A stretch of DNA of 64,000 nucleotides from Montifringilla adamsi (Eukaryota > Chordata > Aves > Passeriformes > Passeridae), in assembly GCA_017590115.1 (NCBI GenBank), contig JAGGNK010008781.1:127471-191470 (forward strand), read 5' to 3'. Position numbers and translations under genes: made by a program. Under the pieces are notes generated by a model that ran no database searches, had not been told where the DNA came from, and worked only from the letters and a program-made list of their open reading frames with translations. Positions 12,040 through 26,293 of this stretch are shown one piece after another (positions within the stretch are counted from its first letter, which is position 1; each line of letters starts with the position of its first letter).

Positions 12040-15000
12040 GAGTTTTATCTCAAAAAGAAAGCCAGAAAGGATACTAGGAAAATCTAAAAAGGAGAATGTG
12101 GAAAAGGCTGAACACATTTATTCTTAGGAACTTTCCAAAATTTGTCACTGTTTATACACCTGAAAATATGCCTGCTGCCTTGCCCTTGAAACAACAGACA
12201 GGCTTAGTTATTAACTAAAGCTTTTATTAATGGGGGAAAGAGGGAATGTAGACACCCTAAGAGCTCTCTGTTCTCAGTACTGCAGTAGTGTGTCCTTTGT
12301 TTTTGAAATCATTATTAGAGTAAAAGGTGCAGCTCCTTGATAAGAAGCAGGATCTAGTTAAAGATGCACCATCACTTCTGCCTTTCCAGGGAATTGTTTC
12401 AAGTGAAGAGGCAATGTCTGTCAGCTTTCTGTGAAGAAAGGTCAGGCCATCAGCCACTTGGCTTATCTTATGCCAGCCAAATGAATCATGGACAGGCTGC
12501 TGCCGCCTCACGAGTTCCTGGAACATTTTGCAACTTCTTCTGTCAATGAGGAGACCATAATAGGGTCCCCAAATTCTGATTGCTCTTCACATGGGGTTGT
12601 ATGTTGCAATGGCTATTTTTTTCCTCTCTGGTGATTCTCTGTCCATATGTCTGCTGTGCTTCTTTCTTATATGCACTGAAGAAATATTTTGTGGAATGAA
12701 ATTATCTTGCAGAATCCTGGGATGTGCTCATGACCAGGGTTTTGATTAAGTTGTATTTCTAAAGAAACCTAGCAGTGTATTAGAAGCTTTTGCTGTATTT
12801 TGGAAAGGTTAATTTGCACCACGTCCCTATCAACTGGAATGGGTTTTATCTCAACATTTTATTTGGAAACTAAGGCACAGAGGTGTGAGAGCATGATGTG
12901 ATTTAAGATCACACAAGTATAACTCTCCCTAACTTGGACGTGGTCCTTGGCTAAAGTGTCTAAGTAACTTTTTAGTGCTGATTTCTGCAAGAAAGGAGAG
13001 AGGAAGCTCTGACCCTGTGGCACTGCAGGAAGCAGAGCTGGTTGTCAGCATCACACCCAAGAGGGTTTCTTTTAGTGGGAGTGATCGTAATGGGTTGCTG
13101 CTTGCATTATAACCAAGATTAGAGGTTTAAATATCAGTTCAAATTATCAGTTCAAATTACATTGTGGGACATTTGGCGTGAGCACAGCTAAAGTTGGCTG
13201 CTTGTCCTAAAGGTCTCATATATCCTATCTAAAAAGAGAAGCAATGGCTTCTTCCTCCTGGGAGGCTTTACTGTGCAATACCATGAGCTGCATCTCTGCT
13301 TGGGTGTGCATTTTCACTGAGTGTAGAGCAGTGAGGATTTGCCTCTTCAGTCAGCACTGTAACAATTTGTCACAGACAGAGCTCTCTTCAAACCCAGTGA
13401 AGAGAGGTCCGTGTGTGCTGTAGGGGCCTGGAACTCATTGCATTGTCATTTTCCTAGGGACACCAGCACCTAGAGGAATGCCAACTAATACATGGGGTGA
13501 CAGAGACTAATATCAGAGCTGTTGCTGCTTCTATGTTGTCTAATGACTCATTTGTTTGAGATAAATTATGCACACAGAGGAGACTGTTCGTGTCCTTCAT
13601 GATATGTGAAGTAGAAAAACGCTCCCATGAACTCCCAAAGGATGAAAACTATTTTGTATTTCAGTAATTCCCTTACTAAAAATCAGCAGAACTTAAATAA
13701 TGCAGAATCTTGTGACTGCTCTGTTTAAATTAGTTCCTCTTTTGTTTGCATTCATTTGTTCAACCACAGCACTCTGTGCCAGTCATTGACTGCATAAATG
13801 CAAGTGATGGCAAGTTTTCTTTATGTGCTTAATCCATTTATTGAAATGTTCACTTTAGCTTTTCTTTTTTTCTTAAAGTACTAAAGGATTAGAAGCCCAA
13901 CTCCATTTGAAATTCACTGGATGATGGACATCAATTCCCTTAGCCTTCTTCAAAAGTCCCATTTTCTTTCTCTAGTGACAATTATCAAATATCTGTGTTT
14001 CAACTAATAAATAAAGCTTGGCAGCAACAAATCTGTTTGTTCTGTGACATGAAGGAAATGGCATCTATCCATGCAACTGTGGGAAAATTGTGCAGACAGA
14101 ACTAAGAGTAAACAATTAGGCAAAAATATGTATATCTTTTGGTATTCCTTGTCCCACCTTTCTTACACACGCAAAAGATATTTGCATATGCAATGAGATC
14201 TTTCTGTTAAAAATTAATAGAAAGAGTGTGCTGAAGTGTTAGTGTCTCTAATACAGTGGTGTGTACATTGCCACAAAAATATTTGTGGATTTGGCTTTAT
14301 GCCTAAGTGTAAGAAATTAATGTCATAGTCATAATTGATCCAAGGAGGATTTGGTGGTCACATCTAGGAAAAGCCAGAAAATATGACAGAAACATGAAAA
14401 TATGAAAAGTCTTGAATGTTTTGACCTTGTTTTGGACATTAGGCAGCAATGGTGTGTGGTTTCTTTCTCCTGTCCCCAAAAGTCTGTGCTGGAGTATAAC
14501 AAGATGTTTATTGCAAGTCACATCAAAGAGTAGGTCAGAGCACAAGAGAGATAATGATTTGTGAGAGAGCAGCTAATCTGCTTTCACACAAAAAATGAGA
14601 GACATGGGAAGCACTGTAAAAAGAATAAGAGATGTTTTGTAGGGATACTTAATACACTGAGCTTTTTCTTTGTTGAGAAGGTCAAATGAGAAACTCATCA
14701 GCCTGTCTCACAGACTGAGATATAATTGACTTGGATCAGTTCAATGGTTTTGTCCTGGAAGGCAATGGAGAAAAAAATTTCCAGTTTTTGATGTTATCTT
14801 TGCCCCTTTCAGTCCTGCATTCAGAAGATTCCCAGTAAAATGTCTCTCTTGTCCCTCAGCTTTCTGGGCTTTGTACTTTCTCATTGTTTGTGCACGGTAA
14901 TGTGTAGAGTTTCCAGAAACCATGAACACACAAAAGAGAAACATTTTTCTTCAATGGCTGTATTTGAATCATATTGATAATGTTAATAACTAGCCATAAG

Positions 15001-16429
15001 ATGAGGCTACCTTTCAAATGAGTTTAGTCTTTCTCAGGAAGCAGGATGTCTGTTTTTAACAAATGCAAGCAAGAGACTGTGGAAGGGGATCCTGAATCAC
15101 ACCAGTTTTCAGCTATTAGTTTATGTGGTTCAGAGCCACAAACCATCCTTAACTTTCTCTAATGGAGCATAACACTAGTGAGGGATGGGATGCTTGGTTA
15201 GCATATGCCACAGTAATTGCAGAATCCATAATTAGCTGCACTGTCTATAGGAAATGGATGACAAGCTATCTGCATAATTTATGACTTGTCTCTGCTAATT
15301 TGATTCTGTCATGCATGAAGTTCTGCTCACCTGTTGCCTAGCAGTCATTGAAACTCTGTACTGATGCATCTCTGAAAGGACAGAGTGATGAAGGGTAAGG
15401 ATACTGTGTGCTGTGACAGAAGTGAGATGGGCAAAATGTTCTTTAACTATTGTGCAATGCCTCCCTGCTTTAAATCATGAGCAAGAGAGATACTGCTTGC
15501 ATAAGCTATTGCCTTCATGATGTTATCACTCTTGATTTGACCACAGAATTCTCATAGAATTTAGTGACATGAATGAATGTTGCATCCCACTCTGAAATAC
15601 TTCCTTGCTACTGACATGCCTTTTATGCAACTTTGGTAAGCGTGAAAAGGAAATCTTGTTGCTGTTTATGACTGCAAATGAAAAGAATGTGAGAAAGGAG
15701 GCAGAGCATTCTCAGGAATGCTTTTTTTCTATCATTTCAGCACTCCTCAGACTTCTAGACTAGCACCTGGTAAAGCCCCTCCACCCCACCCATCTTCTGG
15801 CATAACACCATTTCCATCCTTATCTCAACATCAGTTCCCATACTGGGAGTGTTAGTTGCTGCATTTTTAACTTATAGGGAAAATTTTAAATAATAATCAA
15901 AACCCCCACATTATTTTGCTGTGAGACAATGAGGTAAATCTTGTTTCTCACCCATTGTTCAGACATTTTAAGTAATATCTTTTTATTATGGTAACACCAC
16001 AGAAGCCCTTAGAATTCTCAGGTTTGTCTTAGTGTAGCTTCCTACGATTCTCCTGCAGCTTTTTGCTTGAGGCTTCCTGCCATGATCTTCCAAAGGCAGT
16101 GAGAGTAATTACATCCACCTCTTGGCACATGAAGGTGCTGTAACAATCACTCTCACAGCTTTGGTCTGGCCTGTTCCTTTGTGGTGCAGAGCACACGTCC
16201 CCACATGGACACGGACAAAGAAAGGCTCTGAAGGGAGCAGATGCTGACCACCGTGGAAATGTAGCTTTACCTTCAAGCTGCAGTTCCTCTTCCACCACCT
16301 CAGCTCTCTTCCAGCTCTACCTCTGCCTTCAAAGGCAGTTTGAAAGGCAAATACTTTTATGTTACCCTTTGATCTAATTTCATCTCAGTAATTTCTCATG
16401 TTATAAACCACTCAGAGTGAATAAACTAG

Positions 16430-16509
16430 TAATTAGATATTATGGCTGAGTTAGGTGTAATTAGCTACTTAAAGGAGGGCTAATTATGCTGCTAATGGGA
16501 TTTCCCATT
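16430..16509. promoter_or_regulatory. Cluster of homeodomain-type TAATTA sites (candidate)
   Basis: Three TAATTA hexamers lie at 16430, 16458 and 16481. They are followed by a TAAT inside a hairpin with arms AATGGGA and TCCCATT around a 2-base loop (16494-16509). TAATTA is the core of many homeodomain proteins' sites. In AT-rich DNA such clusters arise by chance, so a regulatory role is inference only. Confidence 0.2.
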
Positions 16510-19500
16510 TTGGGGAGGGATAATGCTAAAATACATTTATAAGTCTCTGTTTAGTGCACAGAGTTAGCAGTCTACTGATCTTCTGTGTTTTGCTCTCTAA
16601 CTCTTCAGCTAAAAATGCTCCACTTTACTGGCAAGTCCTGCTGTCTGTCTGTTTTAGTGCCTTCTCTGTGAGGGGGTGTCTCTGCTGACGACAACCATGG
16701 ATAGAAGGTCGGAGACTGAACAGGAGGGCAAAGCCCACCCTCTGCCATGGGCACCAGGTGTGCACAAAAGATCCAGACTGTCATGGTCTAGATGGAGCAC
16801 GTCAGGAGTTCTGGATGGTGACTTGACCTTCTTCCCCTGACCTCCTGTCCAGCTTTGGGGAATCATCAGGGCTGCAGGCGGGAAGGCAGCCAGCCGGGGA
16901 CTGTACGGCAGCGTCACTTTATCAGAAGTTTATTTTCACGTTGCAGTGTGCATCAGCTCTTGTTTTTACTGTGGATGCTATGTCAAAACATTGTAAAGCA
17001 CCCCAAGGGGAGAGAAGGAGATTTTGGACAGCTGCATGTGCAGGAGAAGTTCCCACATTCATCCTCAACCCGACACGGAGAGCTGTGCACGTCTCAGACA
17101 TTTGATTCAATTTGCCTGTGGACCCTGGAATGAGAGTCAGTGTAGCCACCATCACTTATCTTGAGGCTTTTTCTGCATTCAGCTGCTTCTGATCTTTCAA
17201 AAAGCAATGTCAGTAGTGGAATGATAGAAGGGATGTTGTGCTGCTCTAACCTCATCATGAAAATAAACGCTAATTACTTCTGCATGAGCAAGAGGGACAC
17301 TGTTAGTCTATATAAAATCAGTTGCCAAAGGCAAGGAGGTGTTTTCAAGATCAGGGTCAACTGGATTGGTTGTAGAAGGTTAGGAGTTGTTTTTAAATTC
17401 CACAAAATACCTCCAGGCTTCTAATTTGGATTAATTAGGGAATACTTCTTTTCCTTTCCCCATAGAAACCCATTAAGTTTCAGAGTGAAGAAAGCCTGTT
17501 CATGGCTCTCAGTAGTCTAGTCCCAGAGGAAAGGATAAAAAGCTGGTTACTTCCTATCTCTCATTAAAGATATGTGCTTGTTACAGGTTTTGTTTAACCT
17601 GTGAAGTCCTAGCTGTAATCCAGCTGCTGCAGGCTCCATTAGTGCATGCTGTATTTTCCTGCAGCCCTGGCGAGGGGGTATCTCTCTTTCTTATCCTCTG
17701 TGCTCTGAAAACAGCAGCTGTTTTGTCCTTGTGGATCTTCTTTCTCTTTGCTAATTATTCCTTGAGGATTCATGGGTGGAAAGGCATACCACAAAACTGC
17801 TAGCAAGGCAGGAGAGCCAAATTTGGCCTGGAACTTCTTCGAGAGAATCCCTGCTCCACATCTGGGATATTTTAGTGACAGCTCTTCCTAGTCAGAAGTC
17901 TCTGGCAGGGAGGAGAATTAACCAAACTCACAGGCTTCATCCCAGTAGAAGACCCTGAAGACTGAGCTGCTAGGAAATTGCTACAGCTTCAGATTCTCCA
18001 GCTCACTGAAGCTGAGTTTAGGAGAATGGATTCCAAAGATACACGGATGGGCACAGGATTTTTAAGATAACAGAGATGACACACAACACAAATATATTTG
18101 ATATTAAAACTTAATTAAATTTTAATGAAAATGCAAGCATAATAAATGACAGGGCAGGAAGTTGAACAGATGTTTGTAAATTAGTATAGAGCTGGGGGTA
18201 TTTTAGAACCAAACAAAGGAAACTGGGTCCTGTGCAGAAGTTATTAAATAGCTTAATCATACATAGAGATGGGATTTAGTTTCAAGTGAAAGCTACATCA
18301 AATCTAAGCTCCTAATCCCTTTAAAACAAAATCCCTGAACATTAACCAGAAAATGACTGAACAACTTCTATTCATGTTTTAAAAAAAAATCAATTTAAAT
18401 GCCATCTATTTGACTTTGTGGAGCAGTGGAGAGGAGCAGGTACACAAACACCAGTCAATGCTTTGTGCACTTTCCAAATGGCCTATAGCTTCAGGGAAAA
18501 TAAAGTGCCATTCTCACCCTCATATGAAGTGGTGTATTTTTCCAGGAATGCTGCCCAGTAGCACTTTTGCCTTCTGCCCAGGACCACACTGTTGTGGAGC
18601 TTGGCACAGCCCACTGAGTGAAGAGTCTGAGCCTCTCCTGTCCATCAAGGGAGCAGCGAAGATCTGTGGTATCCCAGATTAAAGTTTCTTCAAATTCTTG
18701 AGGGGAATAGACACATTCACCCTGTACTTCCCATGTTCTAACTGATCAATTTTGCTTTGTTCTTCAAAGTAAACAACTTTTTGTTCTCTTTGATGTTTAC
18801 TTTCAATTAGATAAGTCTTTTAGCCCATCAGCACTACTTTCAATTTACTTACAGTCTTTCTCCACTTCTGTGGTAATGAAAGATAGAAATGATGATAATA
18901 AAATGGAGGGCTTACAGCAGGCTGGAGAGAGGGGGAATTGTGATTGAAATCCCTCTCTGTGGCCCTAAATTCTCCAGTGTTTTCCATTTCTGTAAAATAG
19001 AATGTTGTGCCTCATTTTCTGTCTTTTTTATGCTTTTGCATTTCTTTCACTGGTACAGCTCTCCCTGCATCTCTTCCATTGAGTTTTCCATTTGACATGG
19101 TTTCCCTGGGTGAACTGCAGTTTTTTTCACTCTTACTAAACCTCCTTCCTGTGTTTCCAACAATATCAACCACGTTTCTTTAGGGTACTCTTCCAACTGG
19201 TTTTATTTTGGTTTCCATGTGAAGATAACCTGTCAGCTAGTAAAACATGTTATAGATGGTGCTTGTTTTCTGCTGCAAGAATACTTCTTATGCCCCATGG
19301 TGAGGCATTTTGTTCCAGGGGATATGATGCTGCCACCAGCCTTGACACGGTTCCATGCTGGATCCACCCCATAAAAAGTGGGCCTGGGAAGATTAATTCC
19401 ATCTCTTTAAATGTCAGTTAAATTATCTGTGTCTTCTGTTTTGTCACATTAAGATCTACAGCAACACCAACAGACTAAATATGAGTCTCTGCAAATCTTT

Positions 19501-22500
19501 AATCTCTCCTTCATCTGCCTCTAATCTCTGCCATCTTTCCAATTTTTTGTGTCCTTGCCCCTGTGGTGCCCTGTCCTTCATCTTTGGCTTCTTTTGCTGT
19601 GATTCCATGAGGCTGGGAGAGAGAGAAACAATTACTAACACTGGGATGATGTAGTTAGACGTGTTTTGAGCTATCACAGGGCAACTGCAGCAGCCATTCA
19701 AGCTTTCCTTTCTAATTACCAAAAGTAATTAATAGCTACCCAGGAGCAAGATTCTGATTAATTAATTCCTACCAAAGTTGTCCTCCAAAGTATTCATTTG
19801 ACCAAATGTTCAAGGTAACTCCTTATAACTTGAAAGAAAGCTAGGAAAGTGTTATTAGCTGCAGTACAAATTCAGACGAGTTTAGTAGCTTTGCTAAACT
19901 TTTTTCTGCCATTTTCCTCTGCTTTTTGATGTTGCGCTGGAAAAGGACAACAATGAAATCTTTCCCACTAAGGCTGTATTGGTTTCTATTTCTTAGGTGT
20001 CCAGCATTCACCCTGTCTGTCAAACAAGACAGATGATGTCAAACAAGACCGTTCCAAATCCTCCCTAAAGATTGCATCACTGCAAATGATGAGACTTGGG
20101 GGCGGTGGTGTCTGCCCTTATCCCCTAAAATCTGTCTTGGGAGGATTTTCATAATCTCTCTGAAATCCTGGATTTCCAGAACTCTTCACAGACCTATCTA
20201 AAGCCTCTCCTTGTTCAGAGCTGTGCAGGGAGGCAGTGACATTGCTCCGCTGCAATCTGGCTGTGTGCTGCTAACACTTTCTCCACAATTCCCTGCATCA
20301 TCATGCATTTTTTAAAAGTATTTTTAAAGACTGAGCAATCACATGAAGTAAATATGTAGAACATCTTTGAAGAGTCTAGAGTCTGATTTTCAGGTTATGC
20401 TTTTATTAAGTGATGGCACTAGACATTTTGTTTATTTAAGAATATAGGAAGAAAAATGCTGTATGCAGATATAAAATCTTTTAATAGATCAGATGATGAA
20501 GTGGGAAAAATTAGCCATTTTATACCCAAGAATTTGTCTGGAGAAAGGATATTAAGAAGAACTTGAATAACTAGATTCTCTTCTAAATTGTCCAACAAAT
20601 CAGCTGGTCTATTACAGCTAATTGCAAACTCTGCCCTTTGTTTAAAGGAGAATTGAATAGCTTATATTCAACAGAATATCTGCAGTTCCTTTGGGAAGAT
20701 CATGGCTTTATGTAAAAATATAATTATTATGTTAATCATTATTCAAATAAGAAGGAGTAAACTACAGACCTCCAACTGCAAGGTGACAATAGGAAGATAT
20801 CAATCATTAGATTTGTTTGTGTAAAACATGAATGTTCATGGTTTGTTGAATGAAAACCAAGCCTCTGGGGGAAAAAAAAAATTGCCTTGAAAATCAATGA
20901 AGTGATGGCAGTTGTAATTTAGAGTTTTGATACAGCTGAAAATTAGCCAGTTAATATTCTTGTCAGTGACATGTGAGAAATGTGACTTGTATGGGCAGTT
21001 TTCCACATGCCTGTTGGTATATATGCATATATGTAATTTCCTTTTCCCCTAGTCACACAGAAATAGGCAACATTACTAACAAGCAAAAAGACAGCTCAGA
21101 ATCAAAAGATGATTAAAAATGCTTCTTTTCTTGTGAGTGTCAGGGCAGTGACTGAAGAGAGAGAGCCTTTAGAGACTGCATCATTATGACACTGCAGCAG
21201 CCAGGCAGGAGCAAGTCCAAAAACAACAACGTATGGGCAGAGCCAAAGGACTCAAAGCTGTGTCTCTGCAAGACATGGAGCAGCTCCTGAGTTTGGTATC
21301 TGGCTGGACTAAACTCCTGAAAATTGACACCAAGGTTCTGTTCCTCCACCTCTCTGTGATTTCTGTCTTTGCTGGTGAAGATGAAACAGGAACAAGCTGA
21401 GCTGAACAAGAAAGTTAGGAATGTGTAAAGGTGTGCAGGAAATTGAAAGTGAAGGGGTCATTGTGGTCTGGTATTGATGAAAGGATTTACCTGCAAACAT
21501 TGGGCATAGAGAAAACAGCTCAAAGCTCAGAGCACCAGAACACAGCTCAGGAGAAAAAGTCACGGAATAGCAACTGGATTCCACGAGGATCAGTTCCATG
21601 TTTCCAACAGTGATGTGAGAAACCCCTTATTTGACATCCCTTTCTGGTGGAATAAACACTCTCAGTCCTGAAAAGTGCAGAGAATATGTTGTCCCCGTTC
21701 CATGGTGTAGTTCTGTCTAACCATTCTGGACGTTTGTCAGGTTTGGGGTCTAAATCACAGCTTTGTCTTTCAGATTCTGTAGTGGGTGACTGTGACGGAT
21801 AATTTTTGATTTACAATTTACAAGTAGCAGGACACTGAATGGGAGGATACAGCTCACACCAGTTGTTCCGTGGGCTGTCTGAAAGAGGAGCCTTGTTTCA
21901 TTTGTTCTGCTTAGAAGAGCAAGGAAAAACTTGTGGCATAGCAAGAAGAAAATGGAGGGTTACCCTAAAATGTTTCTTGGTCCCCACTTGGGAGAAGAAA
22001 CAGATTTTGTATGTCAGGAAGGATCAATCCCTTCTCCAGTCCCCCAAACCATTCTGCAAATGTTTCCCCCTTGTATGTCTGTCAGTGTAGAAAAATAGCT
22101 AACCCTTTATCATGTACAATACTTATATTTTTCACCTTTAGGAAGGTGTAAACACCTTTACAGGAACTTACCATAAATGTGTCTACAACACTTAAAAAAG
22201 ATTGCTGAGGAGGAATATGTTATCCTTTTACCTTTCTTACTCCAGTCATTAGAAAATCAGTCACATGTTGCAGCACAATGGATCAATTTCATTGTGTACC
22301 AGTGATAAATTTAATATACTCGGTACATGAAAATCCCAATATTGTGATTTTATATGTAATAAATATATAAATATATGGATTCTAGTAAAACCAAAAGAAA
22401 CAGTAGCACTGATTGAACTCCTTTAAAAAGTACTTACCTAAAAAAGTAACATGATCCTTAATAAATTCTTTCAACTTAATATTCTTTTGCATTGTTCATT

Positions 22501-23089
22501 TTTATAATGCAAGCTTTACTGCATTAAGCCATCAGATAAAAGAGTGCTAACAGCCTGGCCACATTTTCGTCTAACAAAGGCTACATTTAGCTGCCTCAAT
22601 TATGAGTGGAAGCTTTAGATAGAAAAAGAAGGACGACAGAGCAATTTATTTTTACAATAAAACTGTTAATTCTTGCACTCTCCCCTCCTTACAATATTCT
22701 GATGCTTAACACTACATTAATGAGGCACTTTTAATATAATTATGGTTGCTTTTGTTCCAGCTCTTCCTGATTTTCAGATGTGGCCTTAGAATTAACTGTC
22801 CTTGGCCAGAGTGAGATATTCCCTTTAACAGGGCTGCAATTGTCATCTTAAAAAAATTTCCTGAAACAGCCTTTGCTATTTTTAGGATTCCATTTGGATT
22901 CAGGGAGAAGAAAGAGAAAATATAACTTCATGATGCTCCTCTCTTTGGGTAATTTAAGCAACATAAAATTTGTAACACCTTCGCTGGGGTTTTCATGGTC
23001 TGAAGTTCAATATATGGCCACTGAACTGCTTTTCCTCTTAATCTTTAGGTGCATTATAACTTATTTTATTTTGCAGCAGTCTGAAGTAT

Positions 23090-23360
23090 CCAGATGAAGG
23101 CCGGATCTGGGCCGCCCAGGCAGAATGCAAAAGCAGAGATTTAAAATTAAACTGAGGCAGGAGGAAGGAAGTGGTCTTGTGGAAGTGTGGAAGGAAGGAA
23201 GGGTTCCTGTGGAACAGGTTTCTCCTGGGTTTGCGGATTTTGCCGTCCAACGCTGATGTGCTGCACTTGCACAAGGCGTCAGCATCACTCCTCTGAAGGC
23301 TCCGCGCAAAGCCGCGGCTTTGTGCCGGGCGCGGCTGGCAGGAGAGGACAGCAGAGCTTT
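23090..23360. other. GC-rich patch with near-perfect 22-bp palindrome
   Basis: This stretch is much richer in GC and CpG than its AT-rich surroundings. At 23304-23325 an inverted repeat is centred on CCGCGG with 10 of 11 pairs matching and one G-T mismatch. Two minus-strand frames of 116 codons overlap across the patch, but neither resembles a known protein. It could be a small CpG island, an old GC-rich repeat or an enhancer; the sequence does not decide. Confidence 0.3.
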
Positions 23361-25314
23361 CTTTACTTCCCTGCCAAGCCCTGCACACTGCTCAGGCCTT
23401 GAAAAAATCACAAGGAACTCTTCTTCTGCTTCAGTGCCTAAGGCCGTGCACTCTGCTTCCTCTGGGGTGCAGATTAATATTTAATGACCAATGACTTTGA
23501 AAATGAAGCGAGAGATTAATGGTCAACTTTGGTCTGCTCTGTTCAGGGTTTAGGAGTGTGTCATTCTTTATAAGAAGAAATCTTTGCCAGATATTTAAAT
23601 GTGGACGTTGTCCAATGAATCACTCACTAATGAAAAATTCTGGAACTATTATAATTTTAAAAAACAAATCATGCATTACACTTTTGCATCACTTAATGTA
23701 GCAGAGAAGGCATCATTTAAATATTACTGGCTTCATTAACTGAAACTAAACTATTGTTCAAAAGCAAATGCATCAACCTCATCCTGAGAGACATCTGACC
23801 TGTATTTATTTCTGCTAGTGGAATAATTATAAAGTGTACTGTCGTTGTTAATTTTGGTCTTGCTGTCAGGAAAACTTGTCATGCTCACCATCCATTTTCC
23901 TGAGGACCAGGAGAGGTTTGGATCTGTGTTAGCAATGAGGGAGAGATTTCCTGAAAAAAATTGGCATTTTCCTGGACAACTTTTATAAATATACAGCCAC
24001 CAGGAACTCAGTTCTGCGTAGCACTAAAAGATAGTCTGGATCCATAAAGAAAAGTAGGCACCCATACACACTTGACTTAATCCTGCATATTATGTAATAA
24101 TTTTTCTTGATAAGGTGAGAATCTGGTTGGTTTAATAGGCCTTTTAAATCTACGCACTCATTGAAAGTAAGGATTCCAACAAGAATAGATTTATTATTCT
24201 TTCTTTTTGCTTTTGCATGTTGTCTGTTTTTATGCCACTTTTGAGTCACTTAACTGGAATGTGACTGAATTATACACTGCTATACACAGCTGAAATGCCA
24301 TACATAAGAGCTTGTTTTCTCTTACATTCTCTTGCCATGGTTAGATTCTATTTTAAATGAGGTTATGCGAGTGCAGTTGGTGACAGTTACTTCTTCAGAC
24401 ATGACCATATTGTTGTAAGATCAATACTTCATTGATTCAAATGATAAGAGAGCTACTATTAGATTTCATGGAGTTGTTAATTAGCAAAATACCAGTAGTG
24501 CATACTGAATCACTAGGGTTTTATTGCTTAATTATATGCCTAACTAAGCATACCCTGTTCTAATTAGTGGAAAATGAGTTAAAAATATACAGGATGTGGC
24601 CTACTTCTGTATGCAGTCACAGTTTAACTAATTTTCTTTAATTTCCAGATATTATATCAACAGTATAAAATATTCAACACATGTATTTCATAGATCTGCT
24701 ACCATTAGTGTCAAATTCGTAGATGCAGCTTAACTAATCTAGAAGTAAGTTTAGAAATTAATGTTAATACACTGTTTATGAAGGCTGCCAGCACTTTAAC
24801 CATAAATAAGGCATATCAATTTCAAGTGCTCAAATATAATTAAATGCCAATCTGAGACATATTCAACAGGACCAGAGGTACAGAACCCCCTCTTAGTAGG
24901 AGCATGATTCTTCAACTATAGAAATATGGGCAACATCCACCAAGGATGCAAAAGTCTCCCACTAGCAAGGGATGTGCTTGGTTTTAAATTATACCTGTGA
25001 GTTTAAAAATAGATTTGTGTTTCATGAACAGGCTTGGTTGTGATTAGCTGGTAACTTTGAGCAGCATCTAACTCCCTGTCAGCCTCAGCACATGGTGTGA
25101 AGGAAGCTGAAACCTGAATTCTGCCCACTCTGTGTTGGTTGTGGCTTGGGGTTTTTTCAGTTTTGTTTTGTTTGGTTTGTGAACAGTAGGATTTTCAGCT
25201 GACTATAGTTCTGATATTCAAGCTCTCTTCCTGGTTGTACTTAATTTACTAACCTGTTAAATCAGAGTACCCATGCCAGAGGATATTTAGGTAGCTCATG
25301 CAATAGTCTGGGTA

Positions 25315-25516
25315 CCTTTGGCAGCTGTCTAGAAGTTACATAGGAATTGTGAAGTGTAATCAATGAACGAGGAAAAAATATGGGAAAAGAAGAGTTCATC
25401 TGAGGCTGCTCAAACCCTTTGGCAGCTGTCTAGAAGTTACATAGGAATTGTGAAGTGTAATCAATGAACGAGGAAAAAATATGGGAAAAGAAGAGTTCAT
25501 CTGAGGCTGCTCAAAC
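25315..25516 (+). repeat. 101-bp tandem duplication, two copies
   Basis: A 101-bp unit starting CCTTTGGCAGCTGTC occurs twice in direct tandem, with the second copy starting at 25416. The other copy of the large block has this unit only once, at about 27717. It is either a heterozygous indel or an assembly error. Confidence 0.95.
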
Positions 25517-26293
25517 TGAAGATACCACCTGTGGCCTGGAAACTGCCTGAGGTGCAGATCACTGAGGGCTGTATCACAGGGCTTGTTCTCATAGAATTCC
25601 TTAGGCATTTGCTGCTGGAAACAAAATCCCAGGCTCTGATCTGAAAAGGTGGCCTCTGATCTGACCTGGTCCAGGCATAACTGTGTAATTAATGCACGTC
25701 AGTTCTGCTGCTGGAGGTGGGCTGATGCGTGGCTTCTTGTTCCAATCTTAATTCCATAAATTAGTTTCTCTTTGAAATGGTGAAATCTCTAAGTATCAGG
25801 TCAGAGGGAGTGACGTGCCAGAAATTTGTTCAGTGGGAACTGACACAGTCAGCTTGAGGAATGTGAAACCAGTGGTGTGCAGACAGCCCTGTCTGCACGG
25901 CACACAATTCCTGTAGAAGGGAAAAGGTTTGATGGTGGTCTGGTTCGCTCTCCAATGATCAATGACATCAGTTCTTCAGAGGTGATCCCTCTGGGCATCT
26001 TCTACTGCATATTGTCAGGACAGGCCTCCAAAATGGCCCACTTATTAAAGCTTTAGTATTTTCTCACATTCTCCACCTCTGTGCATATTCAGGGCTCTTT
26101 TCACACTTATTCTATATTGGGCAAATGCATAACCTGATGCTGGACCAGCAAAGGGAAATTGTGAAGCTGTCTCACCATAAAGATTTCTTGACAGAGATTG
26201 TGTCTGGAGAAGCAGAGCAATGAGCTAAACCCTAAGATCAAAGAGCAAGTGCCACAGGCTGGACAATGGCCTGAGCGACCCACTTTGCTTAAT

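Larger units (their letters stand above)
12057..24953. other. Long non-coding stretch with minor tandem duplications
   Basis: No gene is supported over about 13 kb. Visible details are a 13-bp tandem duplication at 13133-13158, a 13-bp direct repeat (TGTCAAACAAGAC) at 20018-20030 and 20037-20049, a TAATTA cluster at 16430-16509 and a GC-rich patch at about 23090-23360. The rest shows ordinary AT-rich sequence with short unsupported open frames on both strands. Confidence 0.5.

Noticed and set aside
16902..17160. Possible minus-strand LTR end (AATAAA followed by a TG/CA boundary)
   Set aside because: The distance from the polyadenylation signal to the boundary is only about 27 bases, and no matching right end or target-site duplication was found.
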